A stretch of DNA of 64,000 bases from Pontederia crassipes (GCA_030549335.1 JAUKPH010000017.1:1058501-1122500); one strand, 5' to 3'. Counted from the stretch's first letter, positions 12,034 through 23,895 are shown. The notes: generated from the letters alone by a model not told the origin. Made by a program: numbers and translations.

Positions 12034-13330
12034 CCCCAAATCTAATATCCGACTTTATCTCTTTATTAATTTTGGCTGATGTTTTTTCAATTTTTCTCTG
12101 CAAATCTTCTTACCATGATATCACCATGATTATTTTCCTTATTACGCCTAGGATTTGTTTGTTTATGATATCCAATTTCTCTCTCCTTCTTTGGCGCTTA
12201 ATTAATTCTTATAAGTGCTGATTGTTTTTATCCTTCGGTTACACCTTATTTGAATTGTTCTCTGTTTTTGATCCTATAATTCGGAGATTTATTTATCATG
12301 TGGTTGAAGTGATATTGCGCCTGTAATTGACCCGCAATGATCTTCATCTGAAATTGTGACCGCAATTAGCGCCCGTAATTGTTTTGCCCGCTTATGATAT
12401 GGCGCCCGTAATTTGTCCACAATTGATCTTTTCTGATTTTGCACCCGCAATTGGCCATCTTCTTATGATATTGTGGCCACAATTGGCGCCCGCAATTGAT
12501 CATCTTATTTTGCGCCCGCAAGTTGCCATCATCTTCTGATATTGCGCCTTAATTGCCCATCTTCTGATATTGCACCCACAATTGATCTTCTGCTATTGCA
12601 CCGTAATTTCTTTATTTCGGCCGAAATTTTGTTATGATTAGCACTCTTTTTTTCTTTACATGGTATTGCGCCCATATTGCCAAATTTTTCTCTTCTTTGG
12701 CGTCCAATCCAAGTGTTGTTCTATTTATGGTAATGCCCCTTTAATTACGATCATTCTATACATGGCATAAAACTAAAGATCGCCCAATGCCAATTTTGTT
12801 CTCTATCCGTGACCTATAATCGGGGTTGGCACATGCAAATTTCCATAATATCACCCCGATTTTTCCTGATTACGCCTAGCAGTGCTTATCTCTTTACGCT
12901 CACAATTTCCTAATTTAATGATGGCAAATTTCATGAATCAAACGCATGATATCACGCCGATTTATTACCAAACACAATACGCCAATAATTTTGGAATTGT
13001 CTTTCTTATGTGCCTCCAATCTGATTTCTTATTGTATTTCTTCATGATTTTTGTGCCTAACTATTTTGCTTATCACCATCTATGGTGATTTTTATATCAC
13101 CCCAATTTTTCTCCCTGATTACGCCTAGAATTTAGCTGACTTTCATGCCGGCTTCTTGATCTTATTTGGCCGTAAAATAAATACTCCATGTTTGGCGCCC
13201 CAATGATTAATTATGGTTGATTAATTTCCTTGAAGTTGTTGGTGCCTTAAAGTGTCGAATAAGTTATCTTTTATGCCACATTTAGTTTGAGATTCAGATT
13301 TCCAGAGTTGTTATGACACGATAAATCTCT
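12034..13330. repeat. Degenerate tandem repeat of GCGCCCGCAATTG-type units
   Basis: More than ten imperfect copies of a phrase like 'ATTGCGCCCGCAATTG' plus 'ATCTTCTGATATT' lie between about 12310 and 12620. Looser copies with 'tatttttcccTGATTACGCC' appear up to about 13200. There is no continuous reading frame. It lies between the chromovirus break and the 3' end of an Athila-like element, and may be part of the interior of that element. I do not recognise the repeat from any named family. Confidence 0.55.
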
Positions 13331-15602
13331 AAATTCTCGACTCTTTCATTATCGAATATTGAGACAATTTGATTAAACCTTTTGGTATTATTGTCTGATT
13401 ATGAACTTCATTGTATCTTTTTAATCGCAATTATCGACTTTTGAACAAAAAAATCATTTCAGCCACTATTAACAAAATATTTTTAAACTTATTTATACTG
13501 TTTAATCGTGACTCATTATTTGTATTTATTCATATTTATGTTTGTATATTCTTTCTATCTCTTACTAAAAATTAGTTGTTGCAGTACTTGAGTGAAAATC
13601 TAATCACAACTAATTTAATTCTTTGGATAAATCTATATCACACATTTTGATCAGACGTTTAATTTTTTTATTTGATACTTGGTTGTTGCATAAATTATTT
13701 GAAAATTATATCATAACCAATTCTTTTTTTTTTTTTGTTTTAGATTAAGTTGGTGAGTCTTTTAATTTAATTTAATTAGTTTAGTTAAGGCTTTAGATAT
13801 TTTAGGTAATTAGACAAAGATTAGTTACCTTTTTATCTCTTTCTTTAGTGCATAGTTAGTACTTTAGTTAGTTGTCAAGTTTCTGTAATTTACTTGTCTT
13901 TTAGTCTTGGAATCATCTAACTATTTTTCGTGCAAGGAGAGAAATTCGGACAAGCAATTTATTTTTCAGATACATCGACCTGGACGCTCCGCGAGTGCAT
14001 GCACGATACGTTGAAGCCATGCACATTAACCTACCACCTGATGTCTCGTATCAGGATCATTAACTAGGCATTCCAACAACATCGGCCGAAAAGTTTCCAC
14101 AGTGCACTCGGCCGAAAATTTATGACGGCCGACACATAGGCGCCATTAGATGTGACCACAACACAACATCGTCCTCATGGACGATACTTAACCAACAATT
14201 ATTGCGGCCGAGACACCATCATTAATAGCCGAAGAGTTGACCACCATTCGAGCCGACTTCAGGGACGCAAGAGCGCCAAGGCAGCTTCGAGTCCCACCAG
14301 ATTAGGATATCCACATGATGAGGCGCATCCACAATTATCATGTGTGTCATGAACATTTCGGCTACCACCCACCTTCGCCATCCCACATATAATAAATCGT
14401 GTTGTGTCTTTTCCCTTTTCTTTATTCTTCATTTCTTTATTTTTCCTTTTTATTGAGTCTGTATCTCTTTTCCTTGTTGGCCTAACACTGGGGACAGTGT
14501 TTAGTTCAAGCTTGGAGGAGTTTGCATTTCATGCGTTGCATTACTTTAGTTTTCTTTTTATTTGCCTATATATGCATTTATAAAAAAAGAAAAATTGAAA
14601 AATTTCACAAAAATACCATTGCATACATTTATTTTTGCTACCATCTTACTAACTCTTGCCTTACTGTTTTAATTATCTTTAAGTAAAGTTCAAAGACATG
14701 TCGTTAACTAATGAAATTTGAATGTTTTTTCTTTCTTATCACTTCTATTTCAGTATTGAACTTATGGACTATGTGCCTATGCTAAGTAGAACTACGAAGA
14801 CTAGATGACAAAATCATTTTCATGCCTTTTTATTTATTTCTGTTAAGTCTTGATAGTAGTAGCTTTTTTATTGACCATATTAAGTACTCAGCGAGCTTTA
14901 AAAAATGTGAAAAAAATAGTGAAAAAAATTGAATAAAGTTATGTGTAGGTACAAAAGTGTTATCCGGAACTAAGGTGTGTTCGGATAATTAGATCCATAG
15001 GAGTTCATGCCTGGCGACCTAAGGGCAACTGCTTTGGAATTCGTCGATCGAAAACCTGCTACAAGGACCATCTTGTGGAATATGAAGAAGCACAGGAGTA
15101 TTGAATCATGGCTAAGTTCGAACTCTTCATTCAGAACCTTAATTATTCGGACAAGTAAACTCGAGGGGTGTCTTATCACCTATTGCCCTAAGGCCATCTG
15201 GTCTGGGAGTCATCAGTCCAAAACCCGCTACATGGACTTCCTTGTGCAATCCTGCTTGAAGATTAGAACTTTTAAAATGATTGGAAATAAAAGTGAAAAA
15301 AAAGAAGAAGAAAAGTTTTAAGCTCAATTAGTACTTATGTGTTCAATATTAATGCTATTATTTGACCAATTTATTTTTCTACAAGGCTGAATTTGAGATT
15401 GTTTAAATTTGTGTAGCATTCAGAACCTCTATGAAGCTAAGTGCATGGAAAATGGTGAGATGCTAAGTAGTAAGTGTACAGAAGAATTATGTGAGAAAAT
15501 TAGTCAGTTGACAATATGGACGCTATGATGGAACCTTTGTTCTTGAGTCTTACTTTGAAATTTTTGCTTGAAGACAAGCAAGACTTTAAACTTGGGGGAG
15601 TT
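13331..15602 (+). mobile_element. 3' internal region of a plus-strand Athila-like element (non-coding)
   Basis: The region lacks coding domains. It has two marks of the 3' non-coding part of Athila-type elements: 'ctaacactggggacagtg' followed by a purine-rich 'agcttggaggag' at 14485-14520, and a polypurine tract AAACTTGGGGGAG (about 15588-15600) directly before the LTR at 15603. A diverged direct repeat of roughly 180-190 bp occurs at about 14950-15100 and 15130-15280. Its two copies share 'cgaaaacctgctacaaggac' versus 'caaaacccgctacatggac'. Frames at 14152-14352 and 15007-15321 match nothing I know. Confidence 0.6.
15588..15602 (+). other. Polypurine tract
   Basis: AAACTTGGGGGAGTT lies immediately 5' of an LTR that begins TGATGCGT. 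This is the standard plus-strand primer for LTR retrotransposons, and it fixes this element's orientation as plus. Confidence 0.85.
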
Positions 15603-17377
15603 TGATGCGTGCTATTTTAGATTATTATTTTAGTTAATTTTTCTGTAATTTGATCATGACATGCATTATTTTAGGTTAGTTCTAGTCATTATTCCGGATT
15701 TATCGATTCTAATTATTAATTTTCTAAATATTTTAATTGTGGATGAATTAATTAAATACTGGAAATTATTTTGCAGGATCCGAAGGATTACGACTCAAAT
15801 GCCTTTATCTTATTGGGTGCAAAACATGATTGATATTTTATCATGATGAAAGAGATTTTCGGCCATAAAACATATCTAAAAGGAGTTCTTACGGGTGTAA
15901 ATGTAAGATAAACTTCACGTCATCTTTGGGTGACATAGGGATTTAGTGGCCATAAAACAAACATAAAGGAATTTCATTGGGCGCAACACGTCATCATCGA
16001 TGGAGGTTTTCGATCGCAATATCCAACCATGAAGTAATCTTGGGGGCAAAACACCATATCAATCAAGATTATCGGCCGAGAATCCTATCATTAACCAAGA
16101 CCATCAAGTTTATCAGCCGCAAAATCTAACTTTGGAGTTTTGTCCTTAACAATACGTAGTAAGCATTATCAATTATCGGCTGCAAAAACCTTATCATTAC
16201 CCAAGGCGATGATCATTTGGTGGCCGAGAACAAAAAGGAGTTTATCACCGGGTGCAAAACGGATAACTTTTTATCATTAATCAAGTTTTATCTCTAGCGG
16301 AATTTAAAGTTGGCCGCATGATGTTCACGACCGTGATCAAATTGAAGTCCGTCTACACCTATAAATAGAGGAGGAAGTCATCATCCCAATTCGTGCTTTG
16401 AAGTGTGATTTTCTTCTACAGTGAGGCGCAAGCTCTGCAGGCTACGATCAAAAGGAGAGAGGTGCGACGGCTGGAGGTTGATCGCGATTCTAATCAAGTC
16501 CGAAAGGCTGTCCGACTGTCTGGCCAGATTCGAGATCTCTATTTTGGGTGTAATTCTTTCGATTTTTATCATTTGTATTTTATTATCTCTCCAGAATTTC
16601 TAGGATGAACTCCATATTTTTATATTTTATATTTTTGGAGATTATTATTGAAGGAAAATTCTGTGAACCCCTTATTTTATTATTATTGAATTTTTTATCA
16701 ATTTTTAATTGTGTTTAGTGTTTTTTATTTAATTATTTAAATTTCTGAGTTAAGTAATTACCAGTTTGTGGATTACTTAGTTAAATTAAATGATTTATTG
16801 TGAAATTAAAAATTGACATAGGTTTAATAACTAGTGTGTGGAGAATTAAATCTATGTGGTTAATCTATACCAGTTTGTGGAGTGATTAATAGTTTAGGAT
16901 TTTCTATTAACGCATCTTAAATTTAATATCATCTGTATGAATACCAGTTTGTGGGACTTCAGTTTCGATTAAATTTAAGATAGTTTGATTTGCCAAATTA
17001 AATAGCAGAATTACCAGTTTGTGGACTCTGTGATTTTAACCTTGTAAATTAATAACTTGGGAAAATTTCTAATCCATCTTAAGAATTTTAATTTATCTTT
17101 TCTGGTTCACATATTTATCCTTAGTTTATTTTCATCCTACGACCAACTTCAACACCATTATCTTATTATTATCTTATTTTCTCTATTTTTTATTTTACAA
17201 TTACAAAACCTATTTTAAAAAATCCATGTTTTTTTCTCTCTTATTAATTTATAAATTCAGATATTGAATTAATAATATTCCTCGTGGGTTCGGAACTCTT
17301 ACTCATATTTTCTATATTACTTGAGTGGCTAGTGCACTTGCTAGCGATTTTATTTTGCTACATCATTTTACGCATCA
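15603..17377 (+). mobile_element. 3' LTR of an Athila-like element
   Basis: The 1775 bp LTR begins TGATGCGT and ends ACGCATCA, a perfect 8-bp terminal inverted repeat. A polypurine tract precedes it. 'ggccgaaa/ggccgcaaaa'-type motifs recur at 15850-16320, and 'taccagtttgtgga' recurs about five times at 16760-17040. The following base resumes the RING-H2/CACTA module of unit 1, truncated relative to unit 2, so the element or a later deletion removed the left part of the module. No 5' LTR was found in the window. Confidence 0.75.
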
Positions 17378-17607
17378 AGGCGGTGGAGCAAAAACCGGAG
17401 GGCCGCGTTGAAGGAGAAGTGATGCAAATGAGGACTGTGGCCATGGCATCGAACTCTTTGGCCCTGGCAGTCCCCACTTATTGCTGTAGTTGCTGGTGTA
17501 CCACTCGTAGTCAAACGAACCAGCATTGCGGACCACACTTCCCCAAACTTGATAGGATAAACATTATACCCTATATGTGTGTGTATAGCGTCTAAGTTTA
17601 GCGCCAC
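17378..17607 (-). pseudogene. RING-H2 gene remnant of unit 1 (5' part only)
   Basis: The sequence matches by eye the segment at about 21905-22130 in unit 2, which lies just upstream of and into the N-terminal coding part of the RING-H2 remnant on the minus strand. The RING domain itself is missing here because the Athila-like LTR adjoins at 17377. Nothing here can be translated into a useful protein. Confidence 0.6.
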
Positions 17608-17992
17608 TTGTGTGCCTGCATAGCATCACATTGTAGTCAACTTAGAGCCACAGACGACAATAAGGAAACGGCGATAAGGATAGCATTCACATCACATTGG
17701 CATCAACATAGAGTCATGGTTTAGAGTCACACTAGCGTCAACAAGGTGTCACGCTCGTTAGCACCGAGTTGGCATCTACGTAGCGACGTTAAAGACCTTT
17801 TCGCAACATGACTTATATCATCATCATAGTGTCTCACTATCGCCAGACAGTTGACACTAATAGCATCGTCCTTCAGGTAGCTACGAGGCATCTCATCATT
17901 GTGGCGCTGTTGCGATGCTAACATGTGGCTATTTTCTTCGACCATGATTTAGCATCACTTTAGAGTCACTAATATGCAAATTTCTTGCAGTG
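17608..17992. mobile_element. CACTA terminus with subterminal repeats, unit 1
   Basis: Repeated AGCGTCAC / GTCACACTAGCGTC / GCGCC motifs lead up to a terminus which on the minus strand reads CACTGCAAGAAATTTGC (end at 17992). This CACTR-AAGAAA form is the hallmark end of plant CACTA elements. Equivalent ends occur at 22542, 45736 and 53704. No matching opposite terminus was recognised, so the element boundaries are incomplete. Confidence 0.65.
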
Positions 17993-18630
17993 TAAAACTT
18001 TTTAAATAGTTATAAAATATTGTAGTTTAAAATTATTGCATATAGATATTCATAATATATTAAAAAATGTTTGTTCGTCGACCAAACAAAATAATTTATA
18101 CAAGCCTAAATGGAGGCGGGGCGCGATGATTAAATTGATATTTATATAAGCCTTGATGACTACCCTAATAAAGTTGGAACTGGGACCTATTTAAATGTCA
18201 AATTTAATTTCCTTCCACTTATATTCAGTTAGCACCTTGCTACTTAATATATTCGTATGCATAAATGAAATAAAGAAAAATTAATGAAAGTAATTAAATG
18301 TAATGAAGTTAATGCACCCAACTTCATTAGTTAAATTTAATGAAGTGATTTAATGAAAGCATAAATGAAATAAAAAAGCAATTAGCATGTTCCTACTTAG
18401 TACCTTCCTCCATTATATTTCATAACTTGGTCTCTTAGTATTTAATGCACTCAATTACTACTTACATTCATGAGAACATTTAATGAAGTAATTAAATTGT
18501 AAATAAATATGGAAGCAATTAGACTTGAAGTTGGCATTTTTGTAACTGTAAATTTCCCTGTATAAAATCCCATACACTTGTGTGAAAATTTCATAATACA
18601 TCCATCCAAAAGAAACCCAAGAAAAAAAAT
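17993..18630 (+). promoter_or_regulatory. Promoter and 5' leader of X8 gene copy 1
   Basis: This segment is shared by all four units. It holds an inverted repeat TAATGAAGTT-9-AACTTCATTA at 18301-18329, several TTAATGAAG motifs, a TATA box TATAAAAT at 18561-18568 and a leader of at most about 40 nt before the ATG at 18631. The TATA-to-ATG distance is 70 bp. The function of the inverted repeat is unknown; it may be a transposon remnant or a protein-binding site. Confidence 0.6.
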
Positions 18631-19351
18631 ATGGTGATGGCAAAGGCATCCTTCTTCTGTGTCTTTGTGATTCTCATCATCTTTTGCAACTTCTCCGATT
18701 CCGGTATGAAAGCAACCATATGATTTTGGTATATGTAATTCACTTTTCTATTTCGAATCTTGCCTCTAATGCTAATTCCATATTGTATCACATGTTTTGT
18801 TTCTCTTTGCACAGAATCAAGAGCTATTGACATAGATCGTGATATTGTAAGTTTCAAGATATTTTCTCTAGTTTGCAAGATATATTGACAAAATTAACCA
18901 TTTTTTTTATCAATTTGGATAAATAAACTTTACTTCTTTTTTTTTTTTTTGCATGCATGTTATATATAGCCAAACACATGGTGCATAACAAATCCTACTG
19001 CGAGTCCCGCGGACGTGCAAAAGGTCATGGACCTGCTGTGCCAAAGTGGAACGGTGGACTGCTCCTCCATCCAACCTGGTGGTGCTTGCTATCAACCCAA
19101 CACAATTATGGATCATGCTTCCGTCGTCTTCAACAAATATTACAAAGCTCGTGCCTCAGTGAAATCCACTTGCAACTTTGGTGGTGATGCCATGGTCGTA
19201 TTCAATAATCCTTGTAAGAACACTATATAACACATATTATTTGTTTCTTTCTCATTAATTATCATTAGCTTTATTTATATTTCAATAATTTAAATAGCTA
19301 ATAGAAGTTTAACTTGTTTTTTCAGCTTATGGATCGTGCATCTTCGACTGA
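18631..19351 (+). CDS. Secreted X8 (CBM43) domain protein, copy 1
   Basis: Four exons, all with GT-AG introns: 18631-18703, 18815-18846, 18970-19213 and 19326-19351, encoding 124 residues. Residues 1-24 form a signal peptide with a Phe/Val/Ile-rich core. Exon 2 is a 32-nt micro-exon giving a linker (ESRAIDIDRDI). Residues 36-124 are one X8 domain beginning PNTWCITNP, with six Cys at 40, 59, 66, 75, 103 and 121, the number expected for three disulfides. X8/CBM43 domains bind beta-1,3-glucan (callose) in cell walls or at plasmodesmata; the pollen allergen Ole e 10 and PDCB proteins belong to the family. This protein stops right after the domain, with no GPI-anchor tail, so it is probably freely secreted. 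It differs from the other copies by Val at residue 2. The exact role is inferred from the family. Confidence 0.88.
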
Positions 19352-21240
19352 GGACTATAAAACTGAAATAATTTTGTTTTGAAAGAGTCATGCATTTAAG
19401 AGTTGTGTGTTGTATTCTGAAGAGTTAATATGCTTTAATTTGAGATGGGGCTCTTTATATATGAGCCTTTGTATTGGGTCAAACATTAAATCTTTGTTAA
19501 GAATGAAATATTTGGTCCATATATATTATTAATGAAACTGTTATTATGCACCTGAAGCATGTTATCAAATGTGTTAATTCTTGTTATTATCTACACAATT
19601 ATTGCATAACAAATTGTGGGGAACTTGAATCAAAGGGGTACATTTCCCAATCACACTAGTCCACTAAATCAATTGCGCTGGTATCAATTAATTCCGCAAT
19701 GATCCAAAATGATCATGATTGAATGGATGTACAGGCACATGAAAATACATGCACCATACAGTTGAATTAATATGGGAAAACAAAATTGAAGGACGTGCAG
19801 AAAAATAGAAAGAAAATAAATTATCATCTTATTGTGGAGTGCAACCTTGAAGGCTTGACGAACACATATGCCTCTTGCAAGATATTACTCTTAAACATAT
19901 TTATGGATCATAAAACTTAATATCACGTGAAGTGGAGCTAAATTTTTATCATGCATTACTTTTCATTTTTAATTTTCTCTAAACTCAGTCTTACTATGAT
20001 ATGAGATCTTGTCTGAATTACAATTTCGAGTTATGTTGCATCATCCTTTTTTCTTTATTCAATTCTTATAATTTCCTAGTTTATTAGAACAGCTAAATAT
20101 GATATTTCAAAACAAAATAATCATAAGCTACAACTCTATTTAATTAATTTTTAAAAAAGTTGAAACATCTTTTTGTTTTGTGTGTGTGCGCGTTTAGCAA
20201 GTAAAAGCTCTTATCAAATACAAAACATGAAAAACAAATGTTGTTGTTAACACGCTTTAAGATATATGTTTTCAAAAGAAAAAATAGATGATTAATCATT
20301 CGTTTCAAGACATATATAATTAGCTCACCTAATTAAAGATAAGAAAATTATCTAGTTTTAAATATATTTTTCATAAAATTATTTCTCTTCATAATTTGAT
20401 TGAATGAAATAGATATACACACTCATATGAGGGTTAGGATACAGTTGGCAAGTAGCTACTAGATTAAATATGTTTCAAATATAAGTCTATCTATGAACCT
20501 TTCATTTTAGTTATAGGTGCAATTTTAACACTTATTAAGAAGGATAATGGTTATTGGAATCTTGCTCTTTAATTAAGAGTGTAGTATGTTGTTCAAACAT
20601 TCTGGTTTCATATTCTTGAAGAATGAAGTGGCAACGGAAAAATCATATGCATCATAATTTTTATTTCAATTATATGATTATTAATATCCCAATCATGCCG
20701 ACTTACCTCGATCATTGCTTGTATTTAAATTCATTGTTTAATTGACAATACATAAGTTTAGAAAAGGACCATTTCAATTTTGGGTGTGCTAGCAGTCAAT
20801 TTCTCATGGGTAGTTTTAATCTGTGACAAATTTATACCGTGGCATCTATACATGTGAATCGTCTAAGGAAGCTTTTTTGATCGTAGCAGAAGCTTATTTT
20901 GTTACTTGTCAAATGTCATAATTAGGAGAATGCTTCGACAGAGGCATTTGCAAGCAAACGGACGCTTAAGAAGAATGTTCGACCGGGACACGATGTTGTG
21001 TGGGTTAACATAACACACATAGAGATTCTATGCTAGATTTAAGGAAGCTTTGAAATCGAATAGAACGCTTGATTACAAAGGCTTCCCAGAGTCACTACAT
21101 TGGTCAAGATTTGTCCATACCGCTTCCACCCAGACATCAAATTAGTTTGGTGCCCTTAGCCTTGGACGTCGGTGGATCTCCATCGAAACAAGGAAAAGAA
21201 AATTTTAACAAAGGACTAATATATGTATATGGATAAAATG
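19352..21240. other. Downstream spacer of unit 1
   Basis: AT-rich DNA follows the X8 gene and no gene was seen in it. It aligns with 23896-24509 plus 27040-28300 of unit 2, after removal of a solo LTR there. It therefore preserves the empty target site 'ttttctctaaactc' at about 19974. The block at 21000-21240 ('atagagattctatgctagatttaagg') recurs at about 28075 and 52185, and marks the start of the next unit. Confidence 0.7.
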
Positions 21241-21589
21241 TTTGTCCTACAAAGTTATGATGGTTGGACCGTCCTTTCAATCATACCGTCCGTGATATGC
21301 AGAATTGACGACGATAGGAAAAGCACAATTCGTGGTGCTGGTTCATTGGATTACGTGTAGTTCACCCAAATTCACATCTCCCCTCGCTCTGCCCTAGGGA
21401 AGTCGTCTCCTCGCGTGCAGGGATGAACTCATCTCATTGTCATCACCAGAACGAACTTGCCTCATCATTGTTGGTGGTAGGACTGTCGCTAGGTCATCTC
21501 CCCATCGATCTGCCCTAGAAAATTCATCCCCTCGCACATGCGTGAACGAACTCATCTCTCTGTCAACGCCGGAATGAACTCGCCTCTTT

Positions 21590-22130
21590 TCACAGCTCAT
21601 TGGCCTCCATCATGGCACTGGAGCTCGTCAGCACACACGAATCTGTCCGACAAGTTGGGCAGGCATGGCGGGTGGCAAGCCACACCTCCACACACTGGGT
21701 GTTGAATGCATGGCTGCATGTCAGTATCAGCGGCGGACATGCTCGCCCTCCACCAGCTCCGAGAGGCAGACGATGCACTCTGGCGCCCTGACCACAGCCA
21801 TCTTTCTGGCAGCGAATAGGACAGTCGCGGCCAGCGGCGAGGCCTAGGCAGAAGGCATCTGTAGCATGGCTGCTGCGACCGTGCTGACGGAGGCCAGCAC
21901 CACTGGAGGCAGTGGAGCAAGAATCGGAGGGCGGCGTGGAGGGAGAAGTGATGCAGTTGAGGACGGTAGCCATGGCAAACTCTTTGGCCCTGGAGTACTG
22001 TCCCCACCTATTGTTGTAGTTGCTAGTGAACCACTCGTAATCAAACGAACCGGCGTCGAAGACCATGTTTCCCCACAACTTGATAGGACAAACATTATAT
22101 CCTATATGTGTGTGCATAGCATCGAAGTTT
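21590..22130 (-). pseudogene. ATL-like RING-H2 finger gene remnant, unit 2
   Basis: On the minus strand one frame gives AVVRAPECIVCLSEL followed by VEGEHVRR and a stop. A second frame one base away gives LILTCSHAFNTQC, then VEVWL, HACPTCRT and a C-terminal EANEL before the TGA at 21590-21592. Together these are the halves of a RING-H2 finger (C-x2-C, C-x-H, C, C-x2-C) of the ATL E3 ubiquitin-ligase type, broken by a frameshift. The second ring histidine is Asn here (CSHAFN), which would also damage zinc binding. Upstream, an Ala/Pro/Ser-rich stretch with another stop (about 21845) has no clear transmembrane helix. A longer open frame (189 codons) spans the region but crosses the frameshift and is not the ancestral frame. 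Confidence 0.65.
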
Positions 22131-22542
22131 AGCGCCATTTGTGTCCCGCATAGCATCACATTTGAGTCAACTTAGCACCACATATGACAATAAGAAACGA
22201 CGATAAGGCTAGCATTCACATCATATTGGCATCAACATAGAGTCATGGTTTAGCGTCACACTAGCGACAACAAGGTGTCGCGCTCGTTAGCGCCAAGTTG
22301 GCGTCTACATAGCGACGTTAAAGTCCTTTTCGCCACATGACTTGTGTCATTATCATAGTATCTCACTAGCACCAGAGAGTTGACACGAATGGCATCATCC
22401 TTCAGGTTGGCGCTAGGGTGATGCTATTAGCTTCGAGTCATCTCATCGTTGTGGCGAAGTAGCAATGCTAACATGTGGCTATTTTCTTCTGCCATGATTT
22501 AGCGTCACTTTAAGGTCACAAATCTGCAAATTTCTTGTAATG
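22131..22542. mobile_element. CACTA terminus with subterminal repeats, unit 2
   Basis: AGCGTCAC-type motifs are repeated as in unit 1. The terminus on the minus strand reads CATTACAAGAAATTTGC (end at 22542), one base off the consensus CACTA. It adjoins the RING-H2 remnant directly, which suggests the remnant was carried inside the transposon. Confidence 0.6.
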
Positions 22543-23181
22543 TAAAACTTTTTAAATAGTTACATAATATTATAGTTTAGAATTATTGCATATATATTAA
22601 TAATATATTAAAAAATTGTTTGTTCGTCGATCAAACAAAATAATTTATACAAGCCTAAATGGAAGCAAACCGCGATAATTGATTTGATATTTATATAAGC
22701 CATGATGACCACTCTAATAAAATTGGAACTATGACCTATTCAAATTTCAAATTTAATTTCCTTCCACTTATATTCAATTAGCCCCTTCATATTTAATACA
22801 TTCATATGCATAAATGAAATAAAGAAAAAATAATGAAAGTAATTAAATTTAATGAAGTTAATAACTCAACTTCATTAATTAAATTTAATGAAGCAATTTA
22901 ATGAAATGATAAATGAAATAAAAAGGAAATTAGCATGTTCCTACTTAGTACCTTCCACCGTTATATTTCATAACTTGGTCTCTTAGTAGTTAATGCACTC
23001 AATTACTACTTACATTCATGAGAACATTTAATGAAGTAATTAAATTGTAAATAAATATGGAAGCAATTAAATGAGACATCAGGTTGGCCTTTTTGTAACT
23101 GTAAATTTCTTTGTATAAAATCTCATGCACTTGTGTGAAAATTTCATAATACATCCATCCAAAAGAAACCCAAGCAAAAAT
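22543..23181 (+). promoter_or_regulatory. Promoter of X8 copy 2 (pseudogene)
   Basis: The layout matches copy 1: TTAATGAAG motifs, the AACTTCATTAATTAAATTT half of the inverted repeat at about 22869-22890, and a TATA box TATAAAAT at 23114-23121, 68 bp before the ATG. The promoter looks intact although the gene is not, so transcripts may still be made. Confidence 0.55.
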
Positions 23182-23895
23182 ATGGCGATGGCAAAGGCAT
23201 CCTTCTTTTGTATCTTTGTGATTCTCATCATCTTTTGCAACTTCTCCGATTCCGGTATGGAAGCAACCATATGATTTTGGTATATGTAATTTACTTTTCT
23301 GTTTCGAATCATGCATCTAATGCTAATTCCATATTGTATTACATGTTTGTTCCTCTTTGCACAGAATCAAGAGCTATTGACATAGATCGTGATTTGTAAG
23401 TTTCAAGATATTTTCTCTAGTTTGCAAGATATATTGACAAAGTTAACCATTTTTTTTATCAATTTGGATAAATAAACTTTTCCTTTTTTTGCATGCATGT
23501 TATATATAGCCAAACACATGGTGCATAACGAATCCTACAGCGTGTCCCGCGAACGTGCAAAAGGTCATGGACCTGCTGTGCCAAAGTGGAACAGTGGACT
23601 TCTCCTCCATCCGACCTGGTGGTGCTTGCTATCAACCCAACACAATTATGGATCATGCTTCCGTCGTCTTCAACAAATAATACAAAGCTCGTGCCTCAGT
23701 GAAATCCACTTGCAACTTTGGTGGTGATGCCATGGTCGTCTTCAATAATCCTTGTAAGAACACTATATAACACATATACTGTTTGTGTTTCTTTCACATT
23801 AAATATCATTAGCTTTATTTATATTTCAATAATTTAATTGGCTAATAGAAGTTTAACTTGTTTTTTCAGCTTATGGATCATGCATATTCGACTGA
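23182..23895 (+). pseudogene. X8 (CBM43) gene copy 2, inactivated
   Basis: The exon layout is that of copy 1: 23182-23254, 23365-23395, 23510-23753 and 23870-23895. Three independent lesions are visible. Exon 2 is 31 instead of 32 nt because one base is lost just before its donor site (GATTTgtaag for GATATTgtaag). This shifts exon 3 out of frame and gives a stop within a few codons. The third X8 cysteine codon is TTC (Phe) at 23600-23602. The codon for a domain tyrosine is TAA at 23678-23680. Signal peptide and splice signals remain readable. The copy cannot make an X8 domain. Confidence 0.9.

Noticed and set aside
21590..22159. 189-codon frame as an intact RING-H2 protein
   Set aside because: Only the second half of the RING is in this frame; the first half (ECIVC) is in another frame and is followed by a stop, so it is a frameshifted remnant.
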